This document shows, in pieces, positions 1-7,137 of a DNA stretch of 14,130 nt; the first letter of the stretch is position 1, and each line of letters begins with the position of its first letter. The translations under genes were made by a program, and so were the position numbers. The DNA is taken from the NCBI GenBank assembly GCA_937967325.1, contig CALBSQ010000205.1, forward strand, positions 1-14,130. The letters run 5' to 3'. Under the pieces are notes generated by a model that was not told the origin of the DNA, searched no databases, and worked only from the letters and a program-made list of their open reading frames with translations. Source of the DNA: an uncultured Chloroflexota bacterium (GTDB taxonomy: Bacteria > Chloroflexota > UBA4733).

Positions 1-72
1 CTGAAAGCGGCATGGCTCGCAGGCGATCAGACCGACCAGGCGCAGGTCCAACCCCCAACCCCTGATGCCTAA
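1..72 (+). CDS. Possible C-terminal fragment of an upstream gene
   Basis: Frame 1 is open from the window edge to a TAA at 70-72, giving about 23 codons ending QPPTPDA. The stop lies 24 bp ahead of the next GTG start, which is normal operon spacing. No domain can be recognised in so short a piece. Its last codons run through a C-rich heptamer repeat, which weakens the coding case. It could equally be noncoding leader of the downstream regulator gene. Confidence 0.3.
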   Translation: MKAAWLAGDQTDQAQVQPPTPDA

Positions 73-77
73 CCCCT
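50..77 (+). repeat. Degenerate AACCCCY heptamer repeat
   Basis: Four 7-bp steps: 50-56 aaccccc, 57-63 aacccct, 64-70 gatgcct (degenerate) and 71-77 aacccct. The array lies just upstream of the ribosome binding site of the DksA-like gene. It may be simple-sequence drift or the edge of a larger dispersed repeat. Confidence 0.45.
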
Positions 78-96
78 ATTCGCAAGGAAGTGAAAC

Positions 97-459
97 GTGC
101 TTGAAGGAGACGCTGGCCTCGTCCGGGAGCGGCTGCTCGCCGATGAGCGTCGGATTGTCGAGGAGATCGAGTCCCTGGACGAGCGCGCCCGTGAGGAACA
201 GTCGCCCGGCGAGACGGCCGGCGAACAATTGGCCGACGACGCGGCCCTTACCGTAGAGCGTGAGAAGGACCAGGCGCATCGCCGCGGCCTGCAGGCCGCC
301 CTGTCCGACATTCGCAGCGCACTGACAAAGCTGGAACGGGGCGACTACGGACGCTGCGATTCCTGTGGAGAACCGATCAATCCGCAGCGCTTGCGCGCGC
401 TACCGCAGGCGTCGCTCTGCATCAAATGCAAAGCCAAGTCAGAGCGAGGGCGTTTCTGA
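97..459 (+). CDS. DksA/TraR-family C4 zinc-finger regulator
   Basis: A 120-residue protein of the DksA/TraR family. These proteins reach into the RNA polymerase secondary channel and modulate transcription, often with ppGpp. Residues 1-80 are charged and helical, consistent with the coiled-coil finger. A C4 zinc site follows: C87-x2-C90, then C108-x2-C111, with the typical RCDSCGEPI context. The length fits the short DksA-like proteins common outside Proteobacteria. The GTG start at 97 is chosen because AAGGAAG lies 6 nt upstream (84-90) and a TGA in the same frame at 91-93 excludes a longer product. Family membership is clear. Its targets, and whether it acts like true DksA, cannot be read from sequence. 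Confidence 0.92.
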   Translation: MLEGDAGLVRERLLADERRIVEEIESLDERAREEQSPGETAGEQLADDAALTVEREKDQAHRRGLQAALSDIRSALTKLERGDYGRCDSCGEPINPQRLRALPQASLCIKCKAKSERGRF

Positions 460-486
460 TGCGGGCCCTCGTCCCAGACCCTAGTC

Positions 487-644
487 AACCTCTCCCCCGG
501 CCCCTCCCCTACAAAGGGAGGGGAGCCTCCACGGCGAGGGTGACCGCTCGTCCAGGCAACCCCAGCCCGGGCTGCTGACGTCAGGAACGATCGTCTCCAA
601 GCAAGCTCCCCTCCCTTCGTAGGGGAGGGGCCGGGGGAGAGGTT
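487..644. repeat. Long inverted repeat element between convergent genes
   Basis: Left arm 487-526 and right arm 605-644 are reverse complements at 39 of 40 positions, with a 78-nt loop between them. Each arm also folds on itself: cccctccc/gggagggg at 501-508/516-523 and again at 608-615/623-630. The loop holds two abutting perfect palindromes, 563-574 (cagcccgggctg) and 575-584 (ctgacgtcag). The element ends 4 bp from the stop codon of the permease gene, so it fills the convergent gap and could stop transcription from both sides. No transposase and no clear target-site duplication are visible. It looks like a MITE-like or REP-like dispersed palindrome. Confidence 0.85.
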
Positions 645-648
645 CCCG

Positions 649-1605
649 TCAGATCTGGAGCCGGCGCGCCCCTCCGGTTCCCTGGATGATCTTGTTCGTG
701 AGCACGGATAACAAAAGCGCGCCAACAACGTCCAGCGCGATGGTCAGGAGCCATAGCGGCACGGGAAGCTGCCATGGGCCGGCGAGATGCACCGGATGCT
801 CAGGCGATGCGCGGAGCAGAGCCGGCAGCAGCACGGCGTCCGGGGCCTGGAATTGGCCATAATTGGACGACACCAACGCCGCGACCGGACTGGGCAAGAG
901 CAGGAGCTGTGTCAACACATGCAGGCTGTTCGATAGGCGGGACAGCAATAGGTACAGCGCAGCCGCGCCGACTAGGAGGAAGGCCACCGTCCCCACAGCG
1001 CTCAGAAACGCCGCCGCGCTTGACCGCGTCAAGGAGGAAAAGAAGACGCCGATCGCGGAGGATAGCAATATGCTTCCGACGACGATGATGAGAGCAGCCC
1101 CAACACTAGCGAGCGGCAGGGAGCTGAAGACTAGCAATAGCCCGAAGGCCGGCGCCGCTGCTAGAGTGACAAGCAGAGAATACAGGAACGTGGACAACGT
1201 CTTGACCGCCGTGACGCCGCCGGCGCCGAGCTGGGTGGTGAGGAGCAAGTCAATAGTCTCGCGCTCGTGCTCACCGGCGACGGACGCGGCGCCGACAGTC
1301 GCGGCGACGACGGCGCCGCAAACGGCCATTAACCCGCCTAGAACGACCAGCAGGATGGCGCTCCGGCTCGACGCGGTAAGTGCATCGACGGCGGTCGGCG
1401 TTGCCGGCCCATTGCTAATCGTGCCCGATCGCCCGAAGTTTTGGGCGCCGAAACTCACCACCGGCGCCGGCTGCTGCCCTAAGGCGTGAAAGGCCAGCGC
1501 TACGGCCAGGCCAAAGATTGCCACCACCACGACGATAGCCACAAACGTTGCGCCGCCACGGCTTCGGGCACGGAGATCGGTGTAGGCAGCTCGCCAGAGC
1601 ATCAT
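649..1605 (-). CDS. ABC-2 type transporter permease
   Basis: A 318-residue integral membrane protein, the channel-forming partner of the ATPase encoded just upstream. About six membrane segments are visible, near residues 20-40, 83-104, 138-160, 166-190, 199-223 and 283-305. Between the second and third lies GEHERETIDLLLTTQL (111-126), the E-R-E-T-x-x-x-L-L motif that marks the cytoplasmic coupling region of ABC-2 permeases. The ATG start overlaps the ATPase stop in an ATGA (1602-1605), which implies translational coupling. A second in-frame ATG follows at once, so the true start may be one codon later. The substrate is unknown. The neighbouring extracytoplasmic protein suggests export or envelope remodelling, not uptake. 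Confidence 0.92.
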   Translation of the reverse strand: MMLWRAAYTDLRARSRGGATFVAIVVVVAIFGLAVALAFHALGQQPAPVVSFGAQNFGRSGTISNGPATPTAVDALTASSRSAILLVVLGGLMAVCGAVVAATVGAASVAGEHERETIDLLLTTQLGAGGVTAVKTLSTFLYSLLVTLAAAPAFGLLLVFSSLPLASVGAALIIVVGSILLSSAIGVFFSSLTRSSAAAFLSAVGTVAFLLVGAAALYLLLSRLSNSLHVLTQLLLLPSPVAALVSSNYGQFQAPDAVLLPALLRASPEHPVHLAGPWQLPVPLWLLTIALDVVGALLLSVLTNKIIQGTGGARRLQI

Positions 1606-2525
1606 CCGGGGGGCTCCTCCAGACTGGCCAGGAGGACTTCCAGATCGTTGCTCTCTTCGGCGAAGCGGATAATCTTGACCTCACGCTGAACGAGCGCCGT
1701 GACCACCTCGGGAAGCGCGTAGCGGCTACCGCGAAAAAGAAACGTCAACTCCTGCCCTTCGGCCTCAACCGATTGTGCGGCGTCTATCGCCGCCAGCACG
1801 GCTTGTGCCTGCCGGGGATCGTTGGCCACCTCGAGCCGGATGCGTCGTGGTCCTTCGATGAGGCGCCGAAGCTGCTCGGCCGACATAGAGGCCACCAGTC
1901 GCCCACCGGAAATGGCCGCGACATCGGTAGCGATGGGAGCGACATCGTCCAGCAAGTGGCTGCTGATGATCAGGGTTTTCCCAACATCATGCAGCTCCTT
2001 CAGTACGGCGACCACGTCGCTGCGCCCGCGAACGTCGAGGCCAAAGGTCGGTTCATCCAGCAGCAGTACCGCCGGGTCGTGCAGCAACGCCCGCGCAATG
2101 GCCAGCCGCTGTTTCATCCCGCGAGAGAGGCCGGAGAGATAGCGGCGTTCGACCTGACGCAGTTCGACGAGATTCAGGAGGTCGGTGATGGTCGCGCCGG
2201 CGCTCCGCAGCCGGTGCGCGCTCGCGAAGAACTCCAGGTACTCGCGCACCTTCAAGCCGGGATAGGTACCGAACGAATCGGGAACGTACCCGACAATTTG
2301 GCGCACCGTGCCCGGCTCGGCCACGACGTCGTGGCCGAGGACCTGCGCCTTGCCCGCCGATGGGCGTATGATCGTTGCCAGCATCCGCAGGATGGTCGTC
2401 TTGCCGGAGCCATTCGGACCGACCAGCGCGAAGGTGCTTCCTTCGGGAACCGAAAGGCTCACGTCACGCACCATGGTCGTGCCATTCTGGACGCGACTGA
2501 CGCCTTGTAGCTCAACGGCCGTCAT
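1602..2525 (-). CDS. ABC transporter ATP-binding protein
   Basis: A cytoplasmic ATPase of 307 residues that powers the adjacent ABC-2 permease. Visible motifs: Walker A GPNGSGKTT (36-44), signature LSRGMKQR (133-140), Walker B AVLLLDEPT with the D-loop FGLD (152-164), and an H-loop in IISSHLLDD. The Q-loop position reads YVPDSFGTYP, with Asp in place of Gln. Together with LSRG instead of LSGG this matches a recognised ABC-2 ATPase subgroup and is not degeneration. After about residue 220 comes the C-terminal regulatory extension usual for these ATPases. The ATG at 2525 is chosen because GGAG (2535-2538) sits 9 nt upstream. An in-frame ATG at 2534 would have no spacing from that site. Confidence 0.96.
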   Translation of the reverse strand: MTAVELQGVSRVQNGTTMVRDVSLSVPEGSTFALVGPNGSGKTTILRMLATIIRPSAGKAQVLGHDVVAEPGTVRQIVGYVPDSFGTYPGLKVREYLEFFASAHRLRSAGATITDLLNLVELRQVERRYLSGLSRGMKQRLAIARALLHDPAVLLLDEPTFGLDVRGRSDVVAVLKELHDVGKTLIISSHLLDDVAPIATDVAAISGGRLVASMSAEQLRRLIEGPRRIRLEVANDPRQAQAVLAAIDAAQSVEAEGQELTFLFRGSRYALPEVVTALVQREVKIIRFAEESNDLEVLLASLEEPPG

Positions 2526-2573
2526 AGGAGTCATCTCCGCTGTCTGAGACGCCGCAACCTTGAGGAGATACGA

Positions 2574-5018
2574 TCACGAGCCCCCCGTGGTCGCGACCAG
2601 CGAGAAGCGGTTGAAGTCGACCCCGCTCGCCGTCAGGCCGGCGGCGGGCTTGAAACTGTAACGGAGCCGCACTTCGCCGGTTGGCGAAACCAGTGAAGCG
2701 GTTGGCGCCAGCACGTTGTCGCCGGCCGCGAGCGGCAGACTTCGCCAGTCTCCGGCAGTCCAATCGAACAAAGAGATCGTGCCGAGGTCAGCGCCGTCGG
2801 CCAGGTCGGCGCCGCCGCTATAGCTGCCCGCAACGAGCAGATGCAGCGCCTGGACCGGGGCGAGGGCGGCGGGCAGATCGAACTGTAAGCCAAGTGAGCC
2901 GCCGGTGGCGATCGAGTAGCGACCTGGTTGGGATTCTGTGACGCCGAGGTTGACCAGAGGTCGCACTTCGAGGACGGCGCTGGGGATGGCCCCTTGCACG
3001 TTGGCGTCAAGGTTAAGCGGCACTCCGGCTTCCAGCAGGGTGAGCTGCCGCACCGCCGCGCGCGCGCGGCGAACCTCAACGTGCATGGGAGATTGATCCA
3101 GCCAACCGACGAACAGGGCTCCTCCCACGTTTTGCCCGTTGGCATAGGCCCCCGACGACAGCACTCGATCCAGTATATCGCGGCGCGGGTCATCGCTGGC
3201 CGGCGACCTTGATCGAACTGTTGGGTAGAGCTGCGAAGCAACGGGGTTGCTCTGGCCGATTCCCGCGGACGGGCCGCCGGCAGGAATCGGCATCGATATG
3301 GATCGCGTTTCGTTTGGTCCAAGGGCGCCGATCGCATATACGCTGGCGCCCACGACCACCGCCGCGTCCGATATGCGTTGGCCGGTCTTGTTTTGCAGTT
3401 GTCCGCGAATGAATTGACCGTCGATGTTCAGCGTGCCGGCGATCCCGGCGCCCAGCGTCGCCTGGCTGTCCACGGTGAATACCGACAGGCCGGCCGGTCC
3501 CAGACGCAAGGCCGGCACAAACACGTCCATACCCTCGGAAACGTGTACCCCCGGGCGCGGCTGCCCGATGCCGAACTGGCCGACGGCGCCGCGGCCGGGC
3601 GACACCAATGAACCGCCGGGCGCCTGGAAATCGATCGACTGCTGGCGCGGAGCGAACAGGCCGACGTAGGTATGTGTCAGTGCCACGGGCGCCCCGGCCT
3701 CTGCTCGCAGGAGCGTGACTTCCGTGATCGCGACATCGCTGCCTTGACGTCCCAACGCCAGATGAATCGTGAGGGCCGTACCGACCGCGGCGGCGGCAGG
3801 CAGTATGCCCAACATCCATTCCCGCCGGTCGATGCGACGAAGCAGCAGATATGCCAGCGGGCCAAGGAGCACGGCGTATCCGGTAAGTACCAGGATCAAC
3901 CAGATTGGCGTTGGCGGGTTGAGGCTCGGCAGGGCGGTGAGGGCGGTAAAGGGGATCGATCCCCAACTGACCGTTCCCTGTTGGTACGAATTGACCGCCA
4001 GCGGCGTTGAGACGTAGCCGAGGACGTACTGCCATATGAAGTGATTCCCTGCCCAGCTCCGCGCCGGCTCTTGCGTCGGGTCAAGCGCGTAAAAGAAGGC
4101 GTTGCCGGCGCCAAAACGGCGCGCAGCCAGCAGCGGCGTCTGATTGTCACCGGCGACCGTGACGCCGCCGTTGAGCGTTCCTTTGGCGACGGCCCAGGGA
4201 CCGGGACCAGATGGCGGAACGTGCGCGAAGGAGTCCAGCGCGGCGATTGACGAAAGCGCGCCAAGCCCGGTCACCCGAACCGGCAGGATCTGTTCCGGCA
4301 GGGCCGGCAGGCTCTGTTGCCAGTTGGCGCCCCCGACGGCGACGAGGAGACCCCCATGGCCGACCCAAGTAGTCAGCGCTTGTTTTTGCGGCGGCGTCAT
4401 CGCCGAGAGATTAATGTCGCCGATCACCAGACAGTCCAGTCCGGCCAGCGCGGCTCCCTGAGTCGGGAGGTCGCTCAGCGAGAGGTCTGCCACTTTCGCC
4501 CGCTGCTGCCTACCTGGCAGGTCAAAGGTGGAGAGGAAGTCGTAGGCGCCCAAGGTCTGGTCGAGCGCGCCGCAGAGCAGGGTCCCGTCACTGACCGGGT
4601 CGAACTCCTGCGCCTGTTGCAGCACCGGTTGGTCACCAGAAATCAGGCGTACTTGTACCCTATTGGTGTGCAGCGCCGCTGGTACCGGGACATCCACGGT
4701 GAGTTGTTTGTGCGAGTGCTGCGGAAAAGTCGCGGGCACGGAATAGATGGTCGGAGTCGGAGAGAACACCGCCGGCTGACCGGTGTTCTCGAACGTTACC
4801 TCGACTCGGCCGGCGAGGTCAGGTCCCTCGTTGGCGACGTCTACTTGGACCGGCGCCCAGGCGCCCAGCTTAGCGACCCCGCCGTAGCCGACGCGGACGG
4901 CCATGCTAACGCCAGGGGCGGCGTTGACGGAGGAGTCGGCCTGGGTAACGGCCGGGAGCAGTAGCCAGCAAACGCCAATTACCGATATGGCGACCACTGC
5001 TCGAACCAACGCTCGCAT
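2574..5018 (-). CDS. Membrane-anchored extracytoplasmic protein with GATase-like domain
   Basis: An 814-residue protein, first gene of the ABC cassette (48 bp before the ATPase start). Residues 1-28 form a signal peptide or N-terminal anchor (MRALVRAVVAISVIGVCWLL...). Residues 35-130 look like a beta-sandwich. Residues 150-335 resemble a class I glutamine-amidotransferase-like fold without obvious catalytic residues (LVIGDIN, then TPPQKQALTTWVGHGGLLV). Two membrane helices follow (about 372-393 and 402-422) around the conserved string LLGPLAYLLLRRIDRREW. Residues 423-814 are predicted extracytoplasmic and beta-rich. Similar uncharacterised proteins sit beside ABC exporters in Chloroflexota and Gram-positives, and GldG-type auxiliary subunits share the GATase-like part. 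An ATG at 5099 is possible, but the signal peptide fixes 5018 as the likely start. The Shine-Dalgarno there (GGAG, 2 nt away) is weak. Substrate and function are unknown. Confidence 0.85.
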   Translation of the reverse strand: MRALVRAVVAISVIGVCWLLLPAVTQADSSVNAAPGVSMAVRVGYGGVAKLGAWAPVQVDVANEGPDLAGRVEVTFENTGQPAVFSPTPTIYSVPATFPQHSHKQLTVDVPVPAALHTNRVQVRLISGDQPVLQQAQEFDPVSDGTLLCGALDQTLGAYDFLSTFDLPGRQQRAKVADLSLSDLPTQGAALAGLDCLVIGDINLSAMTPPQKQALTTWVGHGGLLVAVGGANWQQSLPALPEQILPVRVTGLGALSSIAALDSFAHVPPSGPGPWAVAKGTLNGGVTVAGDNQTPLLAARRFGAGNAFFYALDPTQEPARSWAGNHFIWQYVLGYVSTPLAVNSYQQGTVSWGSIPFTALTALPSLNPPTPIWLILVLTGYAVLLGPLAYLLLRRIDRREWMLGILPAAAAVGTALTIHLALGRQGSDVAITEVTLLRAEAGAPVALTHTYVGLFAPRQQSIDFQAPGGSLVSPGRGAVGQFGIGQPRPGVHVSEGMDVFVPALRLGPAGLSVFTVDSQATLGAGIAGTLNIDGQFIRGQLQNKTGQRISDAAVVVGASVYAIGALGPNETRSISMPIPAGGPSAGIGQSNPVASQLYPTVRSRSPASDDPRRDILDRVLSSGAYANGQNVGGALFVGWLDQSPMHVEVRRARAAVRQLTLLEAGVPLNLDANVQGAIPSAVLEVRPLVNLGVTESQPGRYSIATGGSLGLQFDLPAALAPVQALHLLVAGSYSGGADLADGADLGTISLFDWTAGDWRSLPLAAGDNVLAPTASLVSPTGEVRLRYSFKPAAGLTASGVDFNRFSLVATTGGS

Positions 5019-5064
5019 GGCTCCGCTTTCTGCAGGCCCAAATAGAGCAATCTTGATGCCGGAA

Positions 5065-5093
5065 ATATCAGACGGTAGACCGCCCCCTGTCGA
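5065..5093 (-). promoter_or_regulatory. Candidate sigma70 promoter of the ABC cassette
   Basis: On the minus strand, TCGACA (5088-5093) is followed after 17 nt by TGATAT (5065-5070). Transcription would begin near 5058, about 40 nt before the preferred ATG at 5018. This would exclude the longer ATG at 5099. The match to consensus is moderate. Confidence 0.35.
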
Positions 5094-5148
5094 ACACATC
5101 TAAGTGTAGCGCATCGCGGAAACCTTGTATGGCCGGCGGGGAACGCCC

Positions 5149-5207
5149 AAGCTCCCCTCCTTTCCTACCTTAACGACGGAGATTGGGGATTCGGGAGGGG
5201 AGGGGAG
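5149..5207. repeat. Decayed copy of the C/G-rich inverted repeat
   Basis: Positions 5149-5163 match the start of the right arm of the 487-644 element (603-617) at 14 of 15 bases. The segment can fold through ctcccctcc (5152-5160) with ggaggggag (5194-5202 or 5199-5207). It lies 7 bp past the tatC stop, between tatC and the next minus-strand gene, where it could act as a weak terminator. No T-tract follows. Confidence 0.55.
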
Positions 5208-5214
5208 AACGAAC

Positions 5215-6828
5215 CTAGCGGCCGGTAAACCGGATGAGCAGGACGCCGACCCAATACAGTCCCACGAGCACGGTGCCAAGGATGAGCGGGGAGATGAAGT
5301 CCACGCCGGGAGTGATGACCATCGCCGCGCCGTAGATGACAAAGATGGCAATCTTGAACTTCTGGATGAAGAAGCGAGAATTGACAAGTCTGGTTAGCGA
5401 CAGACCGACCATGAATATCGGTAACTCGAAGGTTACACCGAAGATTACCGCGATAAGCACGATAAACATCACGTAACCGTTGATATCGAGGATCTTATCG
5501 AGGTGAAGCGTCGGAAAGAACGCCAGCAGGAATCGCAGGGCAAGCGGCACCACCACGATGCCCGCCGTGGCGCCGGCGGCAAAGAGGAACGAGCCTAGCA
5601 GCGAAAAGGGCAACGCGTATCGGCGCTCCCGGCGAGTGAGACCGGGCGCGACGAAGGACCAGATTTGGTAGAGCACCACCGGTGATCCGATGATCAGGCC
5701 GAATACGAAGGCCAGCTTAATCTGCAACGCCAGCGGACCAAGAACGGACAGCGAGATGAACTTGGCGTCATGGCTGAAGTCGGTGACGTAGCCCTGCAGG
5801 TACTTGAGCACCGGAGCGACCAGGAACCACCCGCCGACGGCGCTGACGACTACCGCGATGGCGCTGATCGTCATGCGCCGTCGCAACTCCTCGAGGTGCT
5901 CGATGATGGTCATCGTCGCGCCCTCTTCCTCCTCGCCGTCCGGAGGTGGGGCGGCGGGTGGGGGCGGTGGCTCGGCGCCTAGCGGCGGCGATGGCGGCTC
6001 CATTGGCGGTGGTACCACCGGTATCAGTGGCTCGGTGACCGTCAGCGTTGCGGTGGGAGGTTCGGTAATCGTCTCGATTGGGCGGGTGGCGACCGCGTCT
6101 TCACTCGCCAACGCGAAGGGTACGGCGATACCCGGAACCTCCGACGCTTGCGCCGCGGTCGATTCGTCCAATGGCGTGCCGGCAAGCGTCGACGGGGGCC
6201 CGGCGACGTGATCGGAGACATCGGGAGTCTGGGCCGTCTCCGATTCACTGGGCGCCGACTCGGCTACGGCTGGCTCGGGAGACAGCGCCCCATTCGCTTC
6301 GGCAAGTTGCTCGAAGGCGGGCTCGGCAGTCGTCGGAGACGCGGCGCCACGCATGGGCAAACTGAGGCTTCCATTGTTGCCGTGGCCCCCACCGTCAGCC
6401 AGCTCCATTGCCGTGTCGGTGACAACGCCGTTGCCTGAGCCGGCGTGCTCGGACTCATCGGTGGGCGCTACCTCCTCCAATATTGCCGCGGTGGCGGACA
6501 GCTCAATCCCACCATAGAGCGTGTCCCCCCGTGCCTCTCCCGGCGCCGTATCCAACACCAGCGGCGAGCCGGGGGCTGCCGATGACTCGGCGGCCGCGAC
6601 GGCTGGCTCCCGAACCTGGCGTGTTCCAGCCGCGAGAGTGATGCCTCGATCGGTGGTGAGCAGGTCGTCGCTCTCGCGACAAAGGGCGACGACATCGACG
6701 TTGCTCGATGAGCGACCCGTGTCGATGACGCCGTGGTGAGCGGCCGGCCCCGCTCCATTCCGCGCACGGGATGGCGTCGCTGCATCCTCACGTTCGGCCG
6801 GCGCGAGATCGGTGTCCTGCCCCGCCAT
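5215..6828 (-). CDS. tatC: TatC, twin-arginine translocase subunit, with long N-terminal extension
   Basis: A 537-residue protein. Residues 306-537 are a complete TatC, the multispanning membrane receptor for twin-arginine signal peptides. It begins MTIIEHLEELRRR and includes VVLYQIWSFVAPGL, TRRERRYALP and ITPGVDFISP, with about six helices. Residues 1-305 are acidic, low-complexity and rich in Ala, Glu, Pro, Ser and Thr, ending in a poly-proline stretch and EEEEG. They should be disordered and cytoplasmic. The upstream ATG is well supported: GGAGGG at 6836-6841 lies 7 nt away. An internal ATG at 5913 with GAGGG 7 nt upstream could also yield the bare 232-residue TatC. In the last helix the usual Glu of the LYE-type motif is Trp (GLYWVG). 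No tatA or tatB is in the window. It is the last gene of the minus-strand run, 69 bp after acpP. Confidence 0.93.
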   Translation of the reverse strand: MAGQDTDLAPAEREDAATPSRARNGAGPAAHHGVIDTGRSSSNVDVVALCRESDDLLTTDRGITLAAGTRQVREPAVAAAESSAAPGSPLVLDTAPGEARGDTLYGGIELSATAAILEEVAPTDESEHAGSGNGVVTDTAMELADGGGHGNNGSLSLPMRGAASPTTAEPAFEQLAEANGALSPEPAVAESAPSESETAQTPDVSDHVAGPPSTLAGTPLDESTAAQASEVPGIAVPFALASEDAVATRPIETITEPPTATLTVTEPLIPVVPPPMEPPSPPLGAEPPPPPAAPPPDGEEEEGATMTIIEHLEELRRRMTISAIAVVVSAVGGWFLVAPVLKYLQGYVTDFSHDAKFISLSVLGPLALQIKLAFVFGLIIGSPVVLYQIWSFVAPGLTRRERRYALPFSLLGSFLFAAGATAGIVVVPLALRFLLAFFPTLHLDKILDINGYVMFIVLIAVIFGVTFELPIFMVGLSLTRLVNSRFFIQKFKIAIFVIYGAAMVITPGVDFISPLILGTVLVGLYWVGVLLIRFTGR

Positions 6829-6835
6829 TTCCCGT

Positions 6836-6841
6836 CCCTCC
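6836..6841 (-). promoter_or_regulatory. Ribosome binding site deciding the long TatC start
   Basis: GGAGGG on the minus strand, 7 nt before the ATG at 6828. It is the strongest evidence that the 305-residue extension is translated and not an untranslated leader. Confidence 0.7.
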
Positions 6842-6897
6842 GCGGCGCCGTGAATCGACCTCAGGACAGGCCACTGCTTGGCGACCCGAGGGCGTCC

Positions 6898-7137
6898 TCA
6901 CGCACCGTGTTCGTCTACGTAGTCTACCGCCTCCTGAACGGTCCGGATGCGCTCCGCGTCCTCGTCCGGAATCTCCATGCCAAACTCCTCTTCGAGTGAC
7001 ATAATGAGCTCAACCAGATCCAGAGAGTCTGCGTTCAGATCGTCGACGAAAGACGCTTGCGGTGTGACCTCGCTCTCATCCACGCCAAGTTGCTCGGCCA
7101 CGATCTTTTTCAGACGATCATAGGTCGACACGGCCAC
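6898..7137 (-). CDS. acpP: Acyl carrier protein
   Basis: A small acidic four-helix carrier, 79 residues from the chosen start. It holds growing acyl chains on a phosphopantetheine arm attached to the Ser of the NADSLDLVEL motif (residue 38). It continues with the typical LEEEFGMEIPDEDAE and ends in a C-terminal helix. A GTG at 7137 is preferred because AAGGAGG (7146-7152) is 8 nt away. The in-frame ATG at 7143 is only 2 nt from that site, and a further GTG at 7131 is possible. The start lies inside the 3' end of nusB, so the two are likely translationally coupled. The acpP location after accC and nusB links it to fatty-acid initiation. Confidence 0.96.
   Translation of the reverse strand: MAVSTYDRLKKIVAEQLGVDESEVTPQASFVDDLNADSLDLVELIMSLEEEFGMEIPDEDAERIRTVQEAVDYVDEHGA

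Noticed and set aside
863..1489. Plus-strand open frame opposite the permease
   Set aside because: Low-complexity product opposite a well-supported membrane protein with an ABC-2 coupling motif; no credible start.
2225..2290. ABC ATPase Q-loop Asp and LSRG signature as signs of a dead ATPase
   Set aside because: The YVPDSFGTYP and LSRGMKQR variants belong to a common ABC-2 ATPase subgroup, and Walker A, Walker B and the H-loop are intact.
1548..2510. Long plus-strand open frame opposite the ABC ATPase
   Set aside because: It is the antisense shadow of a clear ATPase with all ABC motifs. Its product has no recognisable domain and the GC-rich codon pattern keeps the opposite strand open.
4317..4964. 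Plus-strand open frame opposite the large extracytoplasmic protein
   Set aside because: Antisense shadow; no motif, and it would interrupt a well-formed three-gene cassette.
5914..6828. The TatC extension as a separate gene or a frameshift fusion
   Set aside because: The frame is continuous with TatC with no stop. No domain is present and the composition grades smoothly into the acidic stretch before the first helix.
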